From NCBI GenBank assembly GCA_030770425.1, contig JASJFT010000219.1, positions 1 to 64,000 of the forward strand: a stretch of DNA of 64,000 nt, read 5' to 3'. Both the position numbers and the translations under genes were made by a program. Of this stretch, positions 1 through 13,800 are shown in pieces; positions within the stretch are counted from its first letter, which is position 1; the number at the start of each line of letters is the position of its first letter. The notes beneath the pieces are model-generated. The model was not told the DNA's origin. It saw only the letters and a program-made list of their open reading frames with translations, and did not search any database. This DNA comes from Darksidea phi. Lineage: Eukaryota; Ascomycota; Dothideomycetes; Pleosporales; Lentitheciaceae.

Positions 1-903
1 CTTTCTTCACGAGGATCCTGAGGTACCTCTGGACGATCAAACCTTAATCCGAAGAGATTTCCTAGCGCGCTCCACCCGCAGGCGCTTCCCCACCATATTA
101 CTTCTTAAAACTAGTTACTATATAGGTAATTTTAAAGGTTCTTATAGTATTTTAAAGGATTAAATATAATACTCTAGTATAGATATATTTTTAATAAAGT
201 AGTAATAAGTTTATTTAAGATACTTAGATCTATAGTAATAGTAAAGACTCTATAGTAAGTAAAGAAGACTAAATTTACTTCTTCTTTATCTCTTTCTCTT
301 TCTCTTATTCTTATAGTATTATACGTTAATAGTATTAAGTACTATCTTCTTTCTAATAAGATATTTATTATATTAATATTAAAGTTATATACTTATAGAG
401 TATTATTATTATATTAATTTAGTAAATAATTAAGAATCTTATATATATATTAAGCTTAAAATTTAACTCTTAGAGTAGAATAAGTAGTAAGAACTATTAT
501 AGGTAATAGATATACTAGACTACCTTAAACTAAGAGTTTAAATATTAGAAGAATACCTCTAGTATTCTCTTTCTCTCCTTTCTCTTAATTAAGTAAGCTT
601 TCTTCTCTTATAAATAAGAATCTTATTCCTATAATCTTAAAGAGTATCTACTCTTTAATATATTTATTAAGTTATTTTATAGTATATAGATTCTTAAGCT
701 CTATAGTAAACTAAGACTATTTTAGATTTAAAACCTTAACCTCTTCTTCTAAAATCCTTTCTATATATAATCTATTAAGAATATTATTCTTATAGTTAAA
801 CTTTTATTTAAATATTATATCTCGTATTCTAATAATTCTATTAAGTTTAGATATCTATATATAAAAGATATTAGATAAATTATACCTAATAAGGTACTTA
901 ATA

Positions 904-1352
904 TATTACGAACTAAATATATACTACGGGATAGTAGTAAGAGGAGCTACTAGAGATTAAACCTATTACTAGCTTTAATACGGAATACGACGACTACGAC
1001 TATAGTATAAACGATAATTGGTACGGACAGCTTTACTAGGAAGTTACGTAATAGATTAGTAGATCTATAGAGCTTAGTAAATATAGATCTATAGAGCTAT
1101 AGATCTATAGATTAGTAGATCTACGGGAACGTAGAGCTATAGATCCTATAGATCTAAGGAAACCAAATTGATATATAATAACTATAAATCTCCTAGATAG
1201 TTTTCTCTTATAGTTAATTTCGAATCTAGATTAATCCTTACCTATCAACGTAATTAAACTATTATCTACTTATTCTAACTTCTTCTTTCCTATCTTAAGT
1301 ATAAACCCTAAACGAGGCTAAATAACCTATCGGGCCCGGACCCCGTTTAATA
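904..1352 (+). repeat. Gypsy 5' LTR (449 bp)
   Basis: It matches 6721-7169 along its whole length, starting TATTACGAAC and ending CGTTTAATA. Differences from the 3' copy are mostly transitions (for example CC/CT and GG/AG), and the 5' copy carries more T and A at these sites, so it has been hit harder by RIP. Short internal reiterations of AGATCTATAG occur near 1070-1160. Confidence 0.93.
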
Positions 1353-1539
1353 CCTTGACTATCCGGTAGGTAGGAACGGCTAACTACGATGGTAGGAGAA
1401 GGAACCCGATAAAGTAGAGCGACGTAGCCGCTAACTCAAGGCGAACCCTTAGAAGTAGGAAGCTACCGGGAATTTAGTTCCCTAGAAGGTAGTATAACTA
1501 TAGAAAACTTTGAAAGAGTTATTAAGAATTAGTATATAT

Positions 1540-4500
1540 TTAAGAAGAGGGAAGATATATTAGAAGTCTAGCTTACGGAGTTAACTACCTAACTTTAGAG
1601 GTATATAAGTAAACTATTAAAGCTTAGAGAACTAGAGAAGTTCGATAGAACGAGATCGAAGCTTAGGGGATTTCTAGCTAATATAGCAATCTACCTTAAC
1701 CTTAATAGGATAAAGCTACCTACGGAGAGCGATAAAGTATCGTTTATAGTAGCTTAGTTTATAGGAAAGGCTATTACTTAGTTTAAAACGTATCTAAATA
1801 AATAACTACGACTACCCGAAGTCTAACGAAGCGATAAAACGAAGACTATCTTCTCGAGTTACGAGTACTTTAAGAATAAGTTACGTATTACCTTTAGAGA
1901 TATCGACTTAGAAAGACTAGTAGAATAAAAAATTACGCGCCTTAGATAGACGAAATCCGCTACGACCTATATATCTAAGTTTAAATAACTCGCTACTAAG
2001 ATTTAATAGGGAGAAGTAGCCCTTATATTACGATACTACGAAGAACTAAAAGACTATATCTATTACGAGATGATTCGGATAGAACGACCCTAGACTATAA
2101 GAGGATTGATTAAATAAGCTATTAAGATCGACGATAATCTCTACCTCTAGAACTTGGAAAGAAAAGGGAAGGTCGGATTCTACGAAAAGAAGAAAGAAGA
2201 AAAGTACTATAGGCTAGAAGTAATAGTCCTAGGGGCCAGTCTAGAGTATAAAAAAGGGAAATAGAACCCTAAGAAATAAGAGCTCTATAAGAAGCGAGTA
2301 TACTTTAAATACGAGAAGTAAGGATACCTAGTAAAAGATTATAGGTTAGGTTTAAGGAAAGAAAAACCCCGATACGCTTAGTAGGGTAAGAGGGATAGAG
2401 TAGCTACGATATAAGAATATAATACTATATATTAGACGACTTATATATACGACTAGTATAAGACGTACTATAAAGCTAAGTTAAATACTAGCTATTAGCT
2501 ATAGAAATAGTAGGTAGCTATAACTCGGGAGTCTTAGAGAAGAGTTTCGTTCTCGCTAGAAGTATAAGAAGAAGTACCCGAGGAAGGCTTATCTACGGAG
2601 TAGGAAGACTTCGATAATACCCTAGATACGCCGTTATAAATAGTTAATAATAGTAATAAGTCCTTAGAACTAGAAGATAAAAACCTAGTTACGATATATA
2701 AGAACGCTAGATATCTATAGATAATTCGACTATCTAAAGAAGAAATAAGACTAGTATTAGAACTTGATACGACTTATACTTAAGCCTTATAGTTTATAGA
2801 GAAAACTACGATACCTATAACGATATAAGAGATCTACGAAGAATAGTCTAGATCTTATCCGATATATCGACCGTTTGAAGATTTTAAATAGTAGGTCGAA
2901 TAGAACTTTATCGTTATAGATCTTATACCTAACTAAGAAACTTAGAAAGAAATACGGTATATTACGAAGACGGTTAATAAAGAATAACTATAGTATACGG
3001 TAATCGAACGATAGATTCCCGTACAAACGACCTCTATAAAGTATAACGATTAGAGATATAAGGTCGATCTAGAGGACGACCTACGATATAAGATAAGATA
3101 CCTAGTATACTTTAAGATTATATAGATCTCGTATGTATAAAAAGAATATAGACTCTATAAGGGAGTAAAGTAAAAAAACGACTACTACCTAGTAAAGGAC
3201 TATAATAAAAGAATTACCTAAGTAGTTATACTAGAAGTAGTATATAGATAGTAACGATCCGAGAATTAGTAACGAAAGGGATATATTAGAATTATACTAG
3301 GACTACTTCTACTATTAAATTATATCTTAGAAAGACTATAGTACGAATGTCTAGAGAATAAATATCCGAAGTACGTCTAAACTAAGATTAATATAAAATA
3401 TTAGCTAAAGAAGATAAGAATTTAAGGAACTAGAGGATAGGACTATATCTACCTCTATAGAACCTACTAAGGAAAGAAAATTATTACTTTAATTAATAGT
3501 AGAGCTACTTAAAACTTTATTAGTAAAGACTTCGTCCGAAGGAAGAAGATCCCCTAATAGAAGAAACGATACCCTAGCGTCGTATATACTATTAAAGGAG
3601 AACCCTTTAATAAACCTACGATATATAAAACTAAAGGTAAACTTAGCCTATAGGGATAGAAAAAAGAAAACGAAATACTTAATATAATTAAGATATTGGA
3701 TGACTAAGATATAATCCTAGGAATATCGTAGCTATAAGAAGCTAATCCTTAGATCCGATAGATAAGCTAATAAGTATTATTCCTACGATAGAATCTAGGA
3801 GCGACCTAAGAAGAAAGTAATAATATTCTAGAACGATATAAAAGATAGGAAGAATTGTTTATAGAACTAGAGAAAAGCCTACCCTAGTACTAGCCCTAGG
3901 ACTACGTAATCCTACTATAAGAGGGAAAGACTCTAGGATTCGGACTAATCTATAAGTTAACCGAGGAAGAAGAAAAGATTATAATAAAGTACCTTAAAGA
4001 TAACCTTACGAAAGAATATATTCGATATTTAAATTTACCTATAGGATACCCGGTTCTCTTTATACCTAAGAAGGGTACTATAGAACTACGACTATATATC
4101 GATTACCGAACGCTTAATAATATTATAATTAAAAATCGATATCCTTTACCTCTAATATTAGAGATATAAGATCGATTAAGAAAAGCTAAATAGTTTATAC
4201 GACTAGATATCCGAAACGTATACTACTAGATATAAATTAAGAAAGGCGAAGAATAGAAAATAGCTTTTAGAACTAAGAAAGGACTATACGAGTACTAAGT
4301 AATACTCTTTAAACTTACTAATATACCCGCGATATTCTAGGAACGAATTAATAATATTTTACGAAACTATCTCGACTAGTTCGTAATAGTATACCTCGAC
4401 GATATTCTAATCTACTCCGAAATAGAAGAAGAATATAAAGAATATATAAAGAAGGTCCTATAGGCGCTTAAGAAAGTATAATTATATCTTTACCCGCGAA

Positions 4501-5950
4501 AATATAAATTCTACGTATAAGAAATAGAGTTTCTAGGATTTATTATTAGACTAGGAGAAATTAAAGTAGACCTACAACGGATTAAAAAAATTAAGGAATA
4601 GTCGATACCGAAGAACCTTAAGGAACTATAATCGTTCCTAGGATTCTATAACTTCTGTTGAAAACTAATACCGTAATAGAGTACGACGACGGTACTACTT
4701 ACGTAACTTACGAAGAAAGATTAACCCTTCGAATAGAAGGAAGAGTACTAATAAGCTTTTAAGAAGATTAAAGAATAATTTACTAAGAAACCCGTAATTA
4801 AGATATATAACCCTAAAGAACCCTCGATTATCGAAACGGATATATTAGACTATATAATAGGAGTAGTATTACTATAGAAAACGTAGAAGGGCTATAGAAG
4901 GTTATAACTATAGACTTTATTACGTAGTTACTACGTTTTAAGGAACTAATAATAGGAGTATCTTATAATACTATACTAGTAGTAGTAGATAAGTTTATAA
5001 AGTATACTTACTTTATTCTATATATAGATAAAGGAAATACGGTAGAATAACTTACCTATACCTTACTAAGATATATATTTAGTAAATATAGAATACTAGA
5101 TAAAATTATCTTAGATAGAGACGTTAAGTTTATAGTAAAGTTTTAGTAAACTCTTATAGCTAAACTAGGAATAAAATATAGTATATTAACCGCGTACTAT
5201 CCGTAGATAGACGGACTAATAGAACGAATAAATTAAATAGTAGAATAATACCTTAGATATTATCTAAACTACCGCTAGAATAATTAGGTTATACTTTTAC
5301 CTATAGTATAATTTATATATAATAGTTTATAATATAGCGTAATAAAGATAATACCTTTCTTTACGAACTACGGAATCGAACTAGAAATATATAAAGAACT
5401 AAGATAACTTTAGTCTTATAGCTAAAATAGAGAAGAAATAGTAAAAATTATTCTACGAACGTACTAATAGCTTAAAGAGGACGTAGAATTCCTTTAAAAT
5501 AGAATAAGTAAGTACTACGATAAGAAGCGAAAGGAAGTACCCGCTTTTAAAGAGGGAGAAAAGGTATAGTTGCTACGAAAAAATATTAAGAGTAAGCGAC
5601 CTAATAGTAAACTAGACTATACTAAGATTAGACCCTACGAGATTAAAAAATAAGTCTTACCCGTAAACTATCGACTAAGACTACCCCCGTAAATAAAAAT
5701 CTATCCTACGTTTTATATTAGCTTACTAGAAAAAGTACTATAGGATACTAAACTAGTAATATACGAAGTAGATATATATAGAAAAGATAATAAAGAATAG
5801 AAAGTAGAAGAAATCCTAGATAAAAATATTAGAAACGGAAAAAACTATTACTTAATCTAATAGTAAGGAATAGATAAGAATAGGAGACTATAGAAACGAA
5901 CCTAGGAACCCGAAGATAATCTTAATTATTCTAAGAAGCTTACGGAGTAC
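1540..5950 (+). pseudogene. Gypsy gag-pol relic (gag, protease, RT, RNase H, integrase, chromodomain)
   Basis: The relic is readable only by ignoring stops. A zinc-knuckle-like stretch (about 2300-2345) has its cysteines turned to tyrosine. An aspartic protease-like NSRAT motif is near 3490-3525. Reverse transcriptase is clear near 4060-4420, with FIPKKG, DYRTLN and the catalytic box VYLDDILIYS at about 4383-4419. Integrase shows VVVDKFIKY (about 4980) and the YYP.IDG.IERI motif (about 5195-5235). A chromodomain follows (about 5800-5945) with KVEEILD and T(stop)EPEDNL, where a tryptophan codon has become TAG. The chromodomain places it among the chromoviruses. Nearly every stop is explained by a single C-to-T change on one strand. 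Confidence 0.9.
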
Positions 5951-6720
5951 TAAAACCGTAATCCTAAAGGAAACCTAGAGATAAGGTAAGTTCGCCTTAC
6001 GGTAAGTCGAGAAGACCGGTACTACCCGTAGCGTAGTACGAGGTATTTAACGAACTAGAAAGAGCGATATTATCTACGACGTTACGAGTAACGTCTAGAG
6101 CGATTGAAGAGGCCTCTAGATCCTCCTACTACCCTAGCCGCCGAAGCTCCTTCTCCTTAGTATTAAGTTTAGTCTTAAGGGCGCGAGACTATCCAGCCGC
6201 CTTCTTATTAAGAAACTCTTTCTATTTCTTTAAACGTTAAACCCTTACCTACGTATTAGATAACTCTTAATTAAATTCGGCTATACGACGAAGTAGTTCC
6301 TCGCGATACTCTTCAGCCGCCTGTAACTAAGCTTAAAGTTTCTCTTACGAATAGTTAACGGATCGCCCTAATATATATAAGCCTATATATATAAGTTATA
6401 GTTAAAAATAGATACTTAGCTATAGAAACCCCCGATAACTAATACGAATTTTATACGTTTGTATAAATATAAGCCTTATAGTATTTACTTTCGTTAGGAG
6501 AGATAATATAGGGCGTCCCTAGCCTACTATACCGAGGGTAAGAAAATATTTCAGAACTATTACGACTAATACGGTTGGTAAGTATAAGACGTTCTTTAGT
6601 TTTATAAGAAACTATAGAGGAAGAAGGGTATAACTTAAGAAGATCCTAAGCTAACGCTAATATAGCTAAATACCGGATCCGGAATAACCTCCGAGCCGAA
6701 GGTTTGGAGAGGGGAGATGG

Positions 6721-7169
6721 TATTACGAACTAAATATATACTACGGGATAGTAGTAAGAGGAGCTACTAGAGATTAAACCTATTACTAGCTCTAATATAG
6801 AATACGACGACTACGACTATAGTATAAACGATAATTAGTACGGACGGCTTTACTAGGAAGTTACGTAATGGATTAGTAGATCTATAGGGCTTGGTAAATA
6901 CAGATCTATAGAGTTATAGATCTATAGATTAGTAGATCTACGGGAACGTAGAGCTATAGATCCTATAGATCTAAGGAAACCAAATTGATATATAATAACT
7001 ACGAATCTCCTAGATAGTTTTCTCTTATAGTTAATTTCGAATCTAGATTAATCCTTACCTATCAACGTAATTAAACTATTATCTACTTATTCTAACTCCT
7101 CCTTTCCTATCTTAAGTATAAACCCCAAACGAGGCCAAATAACCCATCGGGCCCGGACCCCGTTTAATA
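6721..7169 (+). repeat. Gypsy 3' LTR (449 bp)
   Basis: It is the direct repeat of 904-1352, preceded by the polypurine tract GGAGAGGGGAGATGG (6706-6720) and followed by the target duplication TAATA. It retains more C and G at the variable sites than the 5' copy. Confidence 0.93.
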
Positions 7170-9240
7170 TAATATAAGTTCTTAGCTCTATCTTATTAGC
7201 TAATTTTAGATTACGCTAATAGATATAGGCTTAGTAGCTAATAGGGTTATAATAAGCTACTAATAACTTAGTATTAAAGACTATCTTATAAGGTATCTTC
7301 TATTATAATAATTAAATAAATATAATATTAAGAAGCTAGATAGTTATAAGAGCTAGTTTATTTATATATTCCTTAGGTAGTTCTAAGGCTATTCGTAGTA
7401 CTTATACTTATTATATAATTATATATTTTACTACTTCCTATAGTCCTTTTAGTTTATTAATATTCTTAGTTATTATTTTATTCTTAATTTCTAGTTAATA
7501 TAGGGCCTCTAAGAAATCTCTTCTAAAGTCTTTCTTATTATTTAATTAAATTATAATAATAATATACTTATAATCTAGTTAATACTAAATCTTCTTTATA
7601 AGATTAAATATAACTAGAATAAGAGTATTCTAAAGCTTATTAGGTAGATATAAAAGCTTATACTACTTTAAGTATTAATCTACTATATAAAGACTATACT
7701 TATTTCTATTATAGTAAAGCTTTCTATAGAGTATTAAGTATATAAGATTAATAGCGATTTATTAAAATAGATATATAGTTAATATTTTTAGTATTTATTA
7801 TAAAATTTATTAATTTATCTTTATAAGAATATAATCCTTATACTCCTTTTAAATAGAAGATAGTTATTTTTCTTAAAGTTTAAAGCCTCTTACTAATTCT
7901 TTTAAATATATAATTATATTAAATAAAGAATATCCTTATATATAATAAATCTAGATAGCTATAGTCTTAAGATTAAACTTAGAGTCTTTTAATAGATATA
8001 ATACTTAATAAAAAGCTACTATAGTTATTAATATATTAGTATTTAGACGAGCTAATAGATTAGTATTAATAAGCTAATATTTTAATTAATATTATAAAAT
8101 AGTAACTATACTATTTAACGAGTAATAGTATAGAAGATTCTATTCTAAGTTAAAATATATTAATCTCTCCTTAAATTTTATAAGACTAAAAATATTAGTA
8201 AAAAAGTTCTTAATTAGAATAATCTTTATAAGTAGGGCTTCCTTAATATTATAAATCCTCTTAATAGGTACTCTAACTATTCTTTATTTTATAATCTAGA
8301 TAGCTTAAGCTCTAATATATAAAATCTTATTAAGATTTCTATATTAAGTATAGATTTACTTTTATAAGTTTTATATATTATAGATATATAAATTTAATCC
8401 TAGGTCTATTATCTAATAGTTAATATATAATAGAGTTACTATTATACTAAAAGTACTATAAGTAATAGTATTACTATAATATTAGTTATTATTAGATCTA
8501 CCTTCTATACTATTATTAAAAGGTATACTAAAATAGATATTATAAGTTATAATTAACTAAGTTACTAACTTTATATAGACTAATTTATTCTTAGTTTAAG
8601 TAATTACTCTATCTATTTAACTTATTATAATTAAATTACTTCTTACTTTAGTAAACTTTACTTTAATATTAAACTTAAGTTTTTATAAAGCTAGATATAA
8701 AAATAATATAATATAATAGTACTTTATATACTAATATTATTTACTATATAAATACTTAACTAGATATTTTTAATTAGAACTAAAACTAATTTTCTTTAAT
8801 TTCTTCTTCTAATTTTTCTAGTTTTCTATTAACTATACTACTTATACTATATTTATAGTTTCGACTATTTCTAGTATTATAATAAAGATTTTTAAAGATA
8901 TACCTTTTATATTAATAACTTAAAGAAATTATCTTAGACTTACTATATATTTTATAATTATTTTTAGTTTTAAATCTTCTATATTATAATTAACTACTTT
9001 AAGATATATACGAAATTTTATAATAGTCTAGATCTTATAATATCTATTAGCTATTACTAGAAAGTCTTTCTATATTTAACTACTACTTATTTTTAGTATT
9101 AATAAAAGAATTATTATTTCTATAATATAGATCTACTTATAATTATAAGGATTACTAAAAGTAGTAGCTTTCTAAAATAAATAAACTATAGTATTATTAA
9201 GAACCTATTATAGGGATAACGGGTACTCCGGGCTTATAAC

Positions 9241-9401
9241 TATTATAGTAAGAAATTAGGGTAAATTACTATAAGGGAAAGAAGTAAGAACTATAGTTAA
9301 TTATAATAGCTCTGTATAAGAGCAGCTTATATAGAATAGAATGCGGCGTAGTAGCTAGGAGTAGTCATGTAAGCTGACCTGGTGTGGGAGCTAGCCTGAT
9401 A
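9241..9401 (-). repeat. 5' LTR of the minus-strand Copia (161 bp)
   Basis: On the minus strand this runs from TATCAGGCTAGCTC to ACTATAATA. It aligns end to end, with the same length, to the solo LTR at 24657-24817; differences are mostly C-to-T or G-to-A in this copy. The next bases inside the element, GTTATAAGCC, equal the putative primer-binding site of the other Copia (10631-10640). The outer flank is GGGGG (9402-9406); the matching 3' flank is not visible. Confidence 0.85.
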
Positions 9402-10373
9402 GGGGGTCTTTTATAAACCTTCGGGCCTTTGCTTATTTAGCGGGGTATGTAGTGTAAAGGCGGCCCACTAAGAGTATATGCTAATAGAACCATTCTTGGG
9501 TATCTGTCTTGCCATAGCCGACACTGGAATATTTTAAGGGGCTTTGATGAATGGAACGGAAGAACTTGCGGTGAGACGCACTCGGATGATAAACTCGTAA
9601 CCACTTCATTTCGAGATAGTCCTCTACCCTCCACATACTATCTCTTCAGAACTATAACTAATCAGAAGAAATAACCGCTTTGGGATGGGGGATGCGCACA
9701 GCATTATGACAACGGGCTCCTTAATCTCAGACAAAGAATGCGCCATCGTCTATTTCAACCAATATAACTTTCCGCTAGCAGAACAGATACCCAGTGGCAT
9801 TCGAACACTAGAAGAAATAAAATGCAGCCACGGCCAAACCGCTGAATTCGGACTGAGTACACTACAGCAATTGTGCGCACGACCAAATCCTCATTCTTCC
9901 TCGCCCACGACTTAACGAACATATCCCCACTTACTAACCTTCTATGACAATCCTCTGAGAAGCTTGGTATTATTCGCTAACTCTCAGTGCTAATTAGAAA
10001 CTCCTTCCATCCCCAAAGGGTGTGCTGCTATATCTAGCCCCCGCCTCGACATTGTGACATCGAGACGCCGCGGAAGCTGGAAGTGGAGAAACGTCTAGTC
10101 GGTGAGCGAGGTTAAAGGTGAGATGCGTTTGTTACTAATGCCACCGGGAAGGGTGTGAAGGGTGCCCGTGACTGTGACTTGCCCGGAACTTAATCGGCTT
10201 GCCTTTTCGTTCGGAGCTCGAGTTGTGCTACAGATTGGCATTGCAACATGGCTCGCGCGGGCGCTTCGTTCTTGGACTGGGAGATTCCGGACGGGGTTCT
10301 GCAACCCGGCATCACCGCGGTCGAGTGATGACGAGGAGTCGCGATCGCGTCAACTGCTTCTGCAGTGAGAGTA
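9402..10373. other. Intergenic island between two retrotransposons
   Basis: This unique, normal-GC sequence is squeezed between two AT-rich elements. Several 60-76 codon open frames overlap on both strands, but none has a recognisable domain, a consistent splice pattern or a length that suggests a real gene. The last five bases (GAGTA, 10369-10373) are the target duplication of the downstream Copia. Confidence 0.6.
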
Positions 10374-10630
10374 TGTCGCGGAGCAGACGGCTCAGGGACT
10401 AAGCGCGATCAGAGATTTCGCTAGGCGCAAGGATTAGCCTAGTACTGGCGGCTATTTGCTGAATCTCGTGATCCAACAGAGTCCAACAGAGTCCAGTAGT
10501 ATTGGTGTTGAGGTATAGTTAGGGGTCGTTTCTATATATAAAATACCGTCTTTTTTAACTTATAGAAATTAGAGCTTTTACTTTTTAGAGATTACGTACT
10601 ATAGTAATTTATACTAAAATTACTATAATA
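10374..10630 (+). repeat. Copia 5' LTR (257 bp)
   Basis: It matches 15671-15927 over its full length. The first ~160 bases are almost unmutated, while the last ~100 are strongly A/T-shifted, ending ATTACTATAATA where the other copy ends ATCACTGTGACA. It contains a short reiteration of CAACAGAGTC near 10470-10490. Confidence 0.93.
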
Positions 10631-10899
10631 GTTATAAGCCTAGATTATAACTAATTACTCTTAAATAATAATAACTTATCGCCCTTATTATTAATATTAA
10701 TTAACGTATAAAGAGCTAATATCCTTACTATTACCCTTATTATTACTAGAAACTCCTCGGCGCTTAGAGAGCTATCGTTATTAATAATAAATACTAAAGA
10801 AGATTCCGTAGTAATATACGTTATCGTCGTTCTTAAGACTTAAAGCGACTAGTATAGATATTTATTCTTAAGAATAAGACTAAATAATATAAAGTTTAA

Positions 10900-13800
10900 A
10901 AATACTACGACTCTAACCTCGAAATAGTACTAGAAAATAAGAAGTCGACGAAACCCTCGCTTATAGTATATAAAGCTAATATTATTAATATAGCTTAGCT
11001 ATCGTCTAATAATTAAATAGTATATAGAGTCGAGCTTACCTAATATTAGAAGAAGAAGAAGAACTATAAATAAATTAAGAAAGGTTTAAAGATAATTAAC
11101 TTAAAGATTAGTAAAATAATTATAGTAATAAACCTATATTTAATATAGAATAAGAAAGACCTATAAAATTAACTTAAGATACTAAAGAGGTATATTATAT
11201 CTATAAATATCTTATAATATTAGGAACTTAGAACTAAATATAGATAACTATAAATACTCTTATATAGTAAGAAGCTAGCTAACTAGTTATATAGCTAGGT
11301 TAAGATTATAAATAAGTATAAAATTATTAGTCTTCTTAATATCGAAACGTCTTATATATAGAAGAACTTTATAAAAGTATACTATACGTTTAATACTAAG
11401 TATAATATCTTAGCTCTTTAAGATATTCTAAAGACTTAGTATAATAGAGTAGAAGTATAGTTATTATAATATTATATTATTAAGTTTAAATTATTTTTAA
11501 AGGTAGCTAAACTAGTTATAATAACTAGATATAATATTATAACTACTACTTAACTTACTATTATTAATACGAATAATAGTAATAGCTCTAGTAATAATAA
11601 TAATAATAACTAGAAAAAGAAAAATAATAGAACTTCTAAGATATATCTTTATAGATAAGTATACTAGTAGGTTAACTACTTTATACTTAATCCTTTAGTA
11701 AAGAAATATTCTAAGAATTATACTATAAGTACTAAGATTAGATACTAAGTTAATAAAGTTCTAAAGACTAATCTAATACTTAAAGCTTATATTAATAAGA
11801 CTATTAAGTATTTAATAGACTATATTAAATAGAAGATAACTTAGTCTACTTCTATAATATTATTTAGCTTTAATAATAGAACTCGTCTATTAGAATTCTT
11901 AACTTATATAATTTATATAATCGACGATATAACTATACTAATAGATAATCTAGTAATACTTACTAGAGATTAAGATATTATATAAAATAAGTATTTTTAT
12001 AATTACTAGATATTAAATCTAAATTTAAATATATATATCGTTAACTTAAACCTATAGATTAGTTAAAAATAAGAGTATAATACTATAACTTATAAATATA
12101 TTAGTACTAGTACTAAAGTTATAAAAGTTAAAGCTTAGAACTTAATAATACTTAAAATTTATACTTCTTATAATAGTATAATAGAGATCTAATTAACGTA
12201 TATTACTTTAATCCCTAGCTTTATTATTAGTATAATAGGACTAAAGAGATATTATATTATTAATATTTATTTTAACTTAAGATATAATATATTATATTAT
12301 AAGAACTAGAGTAATATACTTACTCTACTTAAGTATTTAAATAACTATTAGCTAGTCGACGTCGATACTATATAAAGGCCGTATATTAATCTATTATTAT
12401 TATTTATAACTAGCTATTAGAAATTATATATCCTAAAACCTATATAATAGGTTAGTAATTAAGTAGCTTATCTAATATAGGAATACCCTAGCTAGAGAAC
12501 TATAGCTTATCTAACGGATACCGTCTATAAGATTATTATTAATAAAACTAATAATTAAAAGCTATATAAGGTATATATTAAAATAAAGCTTATAAAGTAA
12601 ATCTTATATTATTAATAGGAAGACTATATAACGTAGCCGTTTAAACGTATATTAATAGATATCGTTTAGCTTCTACTAATAGAAGAAGAGTATCTTAATA
12701 GAGATAAATATAAAGGCTATAGTATTAATTAATATATTAAGTAGTATAAAGTAGAAATATTTTCTAGTCGTTTAAAATCTATTATTAATTACTAGATTAT
12801 ACGGATCCTATATAAGATATAGTATTAATTTAAATATAACGTTATTAAAGTTTAAACTAATAATAAGTAAGAATTTAGTATTTTACTTAATCTATTTAAA
12901 TAGATCTATAACGACCTAGATATTATATATAAGAAGCGAGCGCCCTATATAGATAAATAGAACGGGGGAGCTAAATATACTAGAATAATATTAGTTATAT
13001 ATATAAGAGTATTATAACTTTAGACTAATCTATCTAAATTACTATTAAATAAACTATTTCTAATAGTAGTATATATCCTTAATAGAACGCTATTAGAGAA
13101 GCTAAACTAGAAAATATTATACGAGCTTATCTAGAATAGAAAGTCTTAAGTTACTTATATATATTCTATTAGCTATAAAGTCTATATACTAAATAGATAG
13201 CTAAAGAAAGCTAATAAACTCGAGAGTAGGATATTAATAGGTTATCTTATTAGTTATAATTTAATAAATATCTATTATATCTAGCTACTAATAAAGGACT
13301 AGATAATTCGAACTCGCGATATTATATTTAACTTAAATAGCTTCTTTAAGAACCTAGAAGATTATACTAAAAAGTTAGTTATTAAGAAAATTATTAAGCT
13401 ACTCGATATACCTAATATTTAGTATCTTAAGAAAATTAATATTAATAATCTACTAATACTATATTAACTAATAACGAGTAAAATAACTATATCTACTTCT
13501 CTAACTAATATATAGATAGAGGGTAAGAGATAATAAAATAGCTAGATATAGTAAAATAAGATTATTAAGAAGAATACTAAGTTCTATAAAGAACTACTTT
13601 TACTAGTACCTTTAGCTTATACTAATTCTAATTCGGCCTATATTAGTTTTAATTAGGTAGAAAACTCTAAAAACTCTTTAGATAATATTATAATATCTTT
13701 AAATAATACTTTAATATAATAAAATTAACTAATAAACTTATTACGAGAACTTAGTATAATAGAGATATCTAGGTATAGCCCTAATTAAACTAGAAATAAT

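Larger units (their letters stand above)
904..7169 (+). mobile_element. Complete but RIP-inactivated Ty3/Gypsy chromovirus retrotransposon
   Basis: Two direct 449-bp LTRs (904-1352 and 6721-7169) bound the element, flanked by a perfect 5-bp target duplication TAATA (899-903 and 7170-7174). The LTR ends read TA...TA, as expected for TG...CA after RIP. A purine-rich tract (6706-6720) sits directly before the 3' LTR. In the plus-strand reading, a zinc-knuckle relic, aspartic protease, reverse transcriptase, integrase and a terminal chromodomain come in Gypsy order. The insertion lies inside the minus-strand Copia between its integrase core and the RDVIF motif, so it is the younger of the two. 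No intact frame remains. Confidence 0.93.
106..9401 (-). mobile_element. RIP-degraded Ty1/Copia retrotransposon, interrupted by a Gypsy element
   Basis: Both AT-rich flanks of the Gypsy insertion read as one Copia polyprotein on the minus strand. From high to low coordinate: the 5' LTR (9241-9401), a primer-binding-like GTTATAAGCC just inside it, gag-like low-complexity sequence, a protease/linker zone near 8.4-8.1 kb (FFTNIFSLIKF resembles the 'TNLVSL' linker of fungal Copias), the integrase C-terminal part near 7.4-7.2 kb (LPKEYI...LLN resembles LPxxxW...YLLNRTP), then, after the Gypsy insertion, the motif IIRIRDIIF near 0.83 kb (the RVIRVRDVIF motif that follows Copia integrase). Many stops and the very low GC show it is dead. 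Reverse transcriptase and the 3' LTR are not seen; the AT-rich block ends near position 106, so the element is truncated there or continues outside. Confidence 0.72.

Noticed and set aside
10040..10402. Small genes of 67-69 aa on both strands
   Set aside because: They overlap in opposite frames, lack domains, and run into the Copia LTR.
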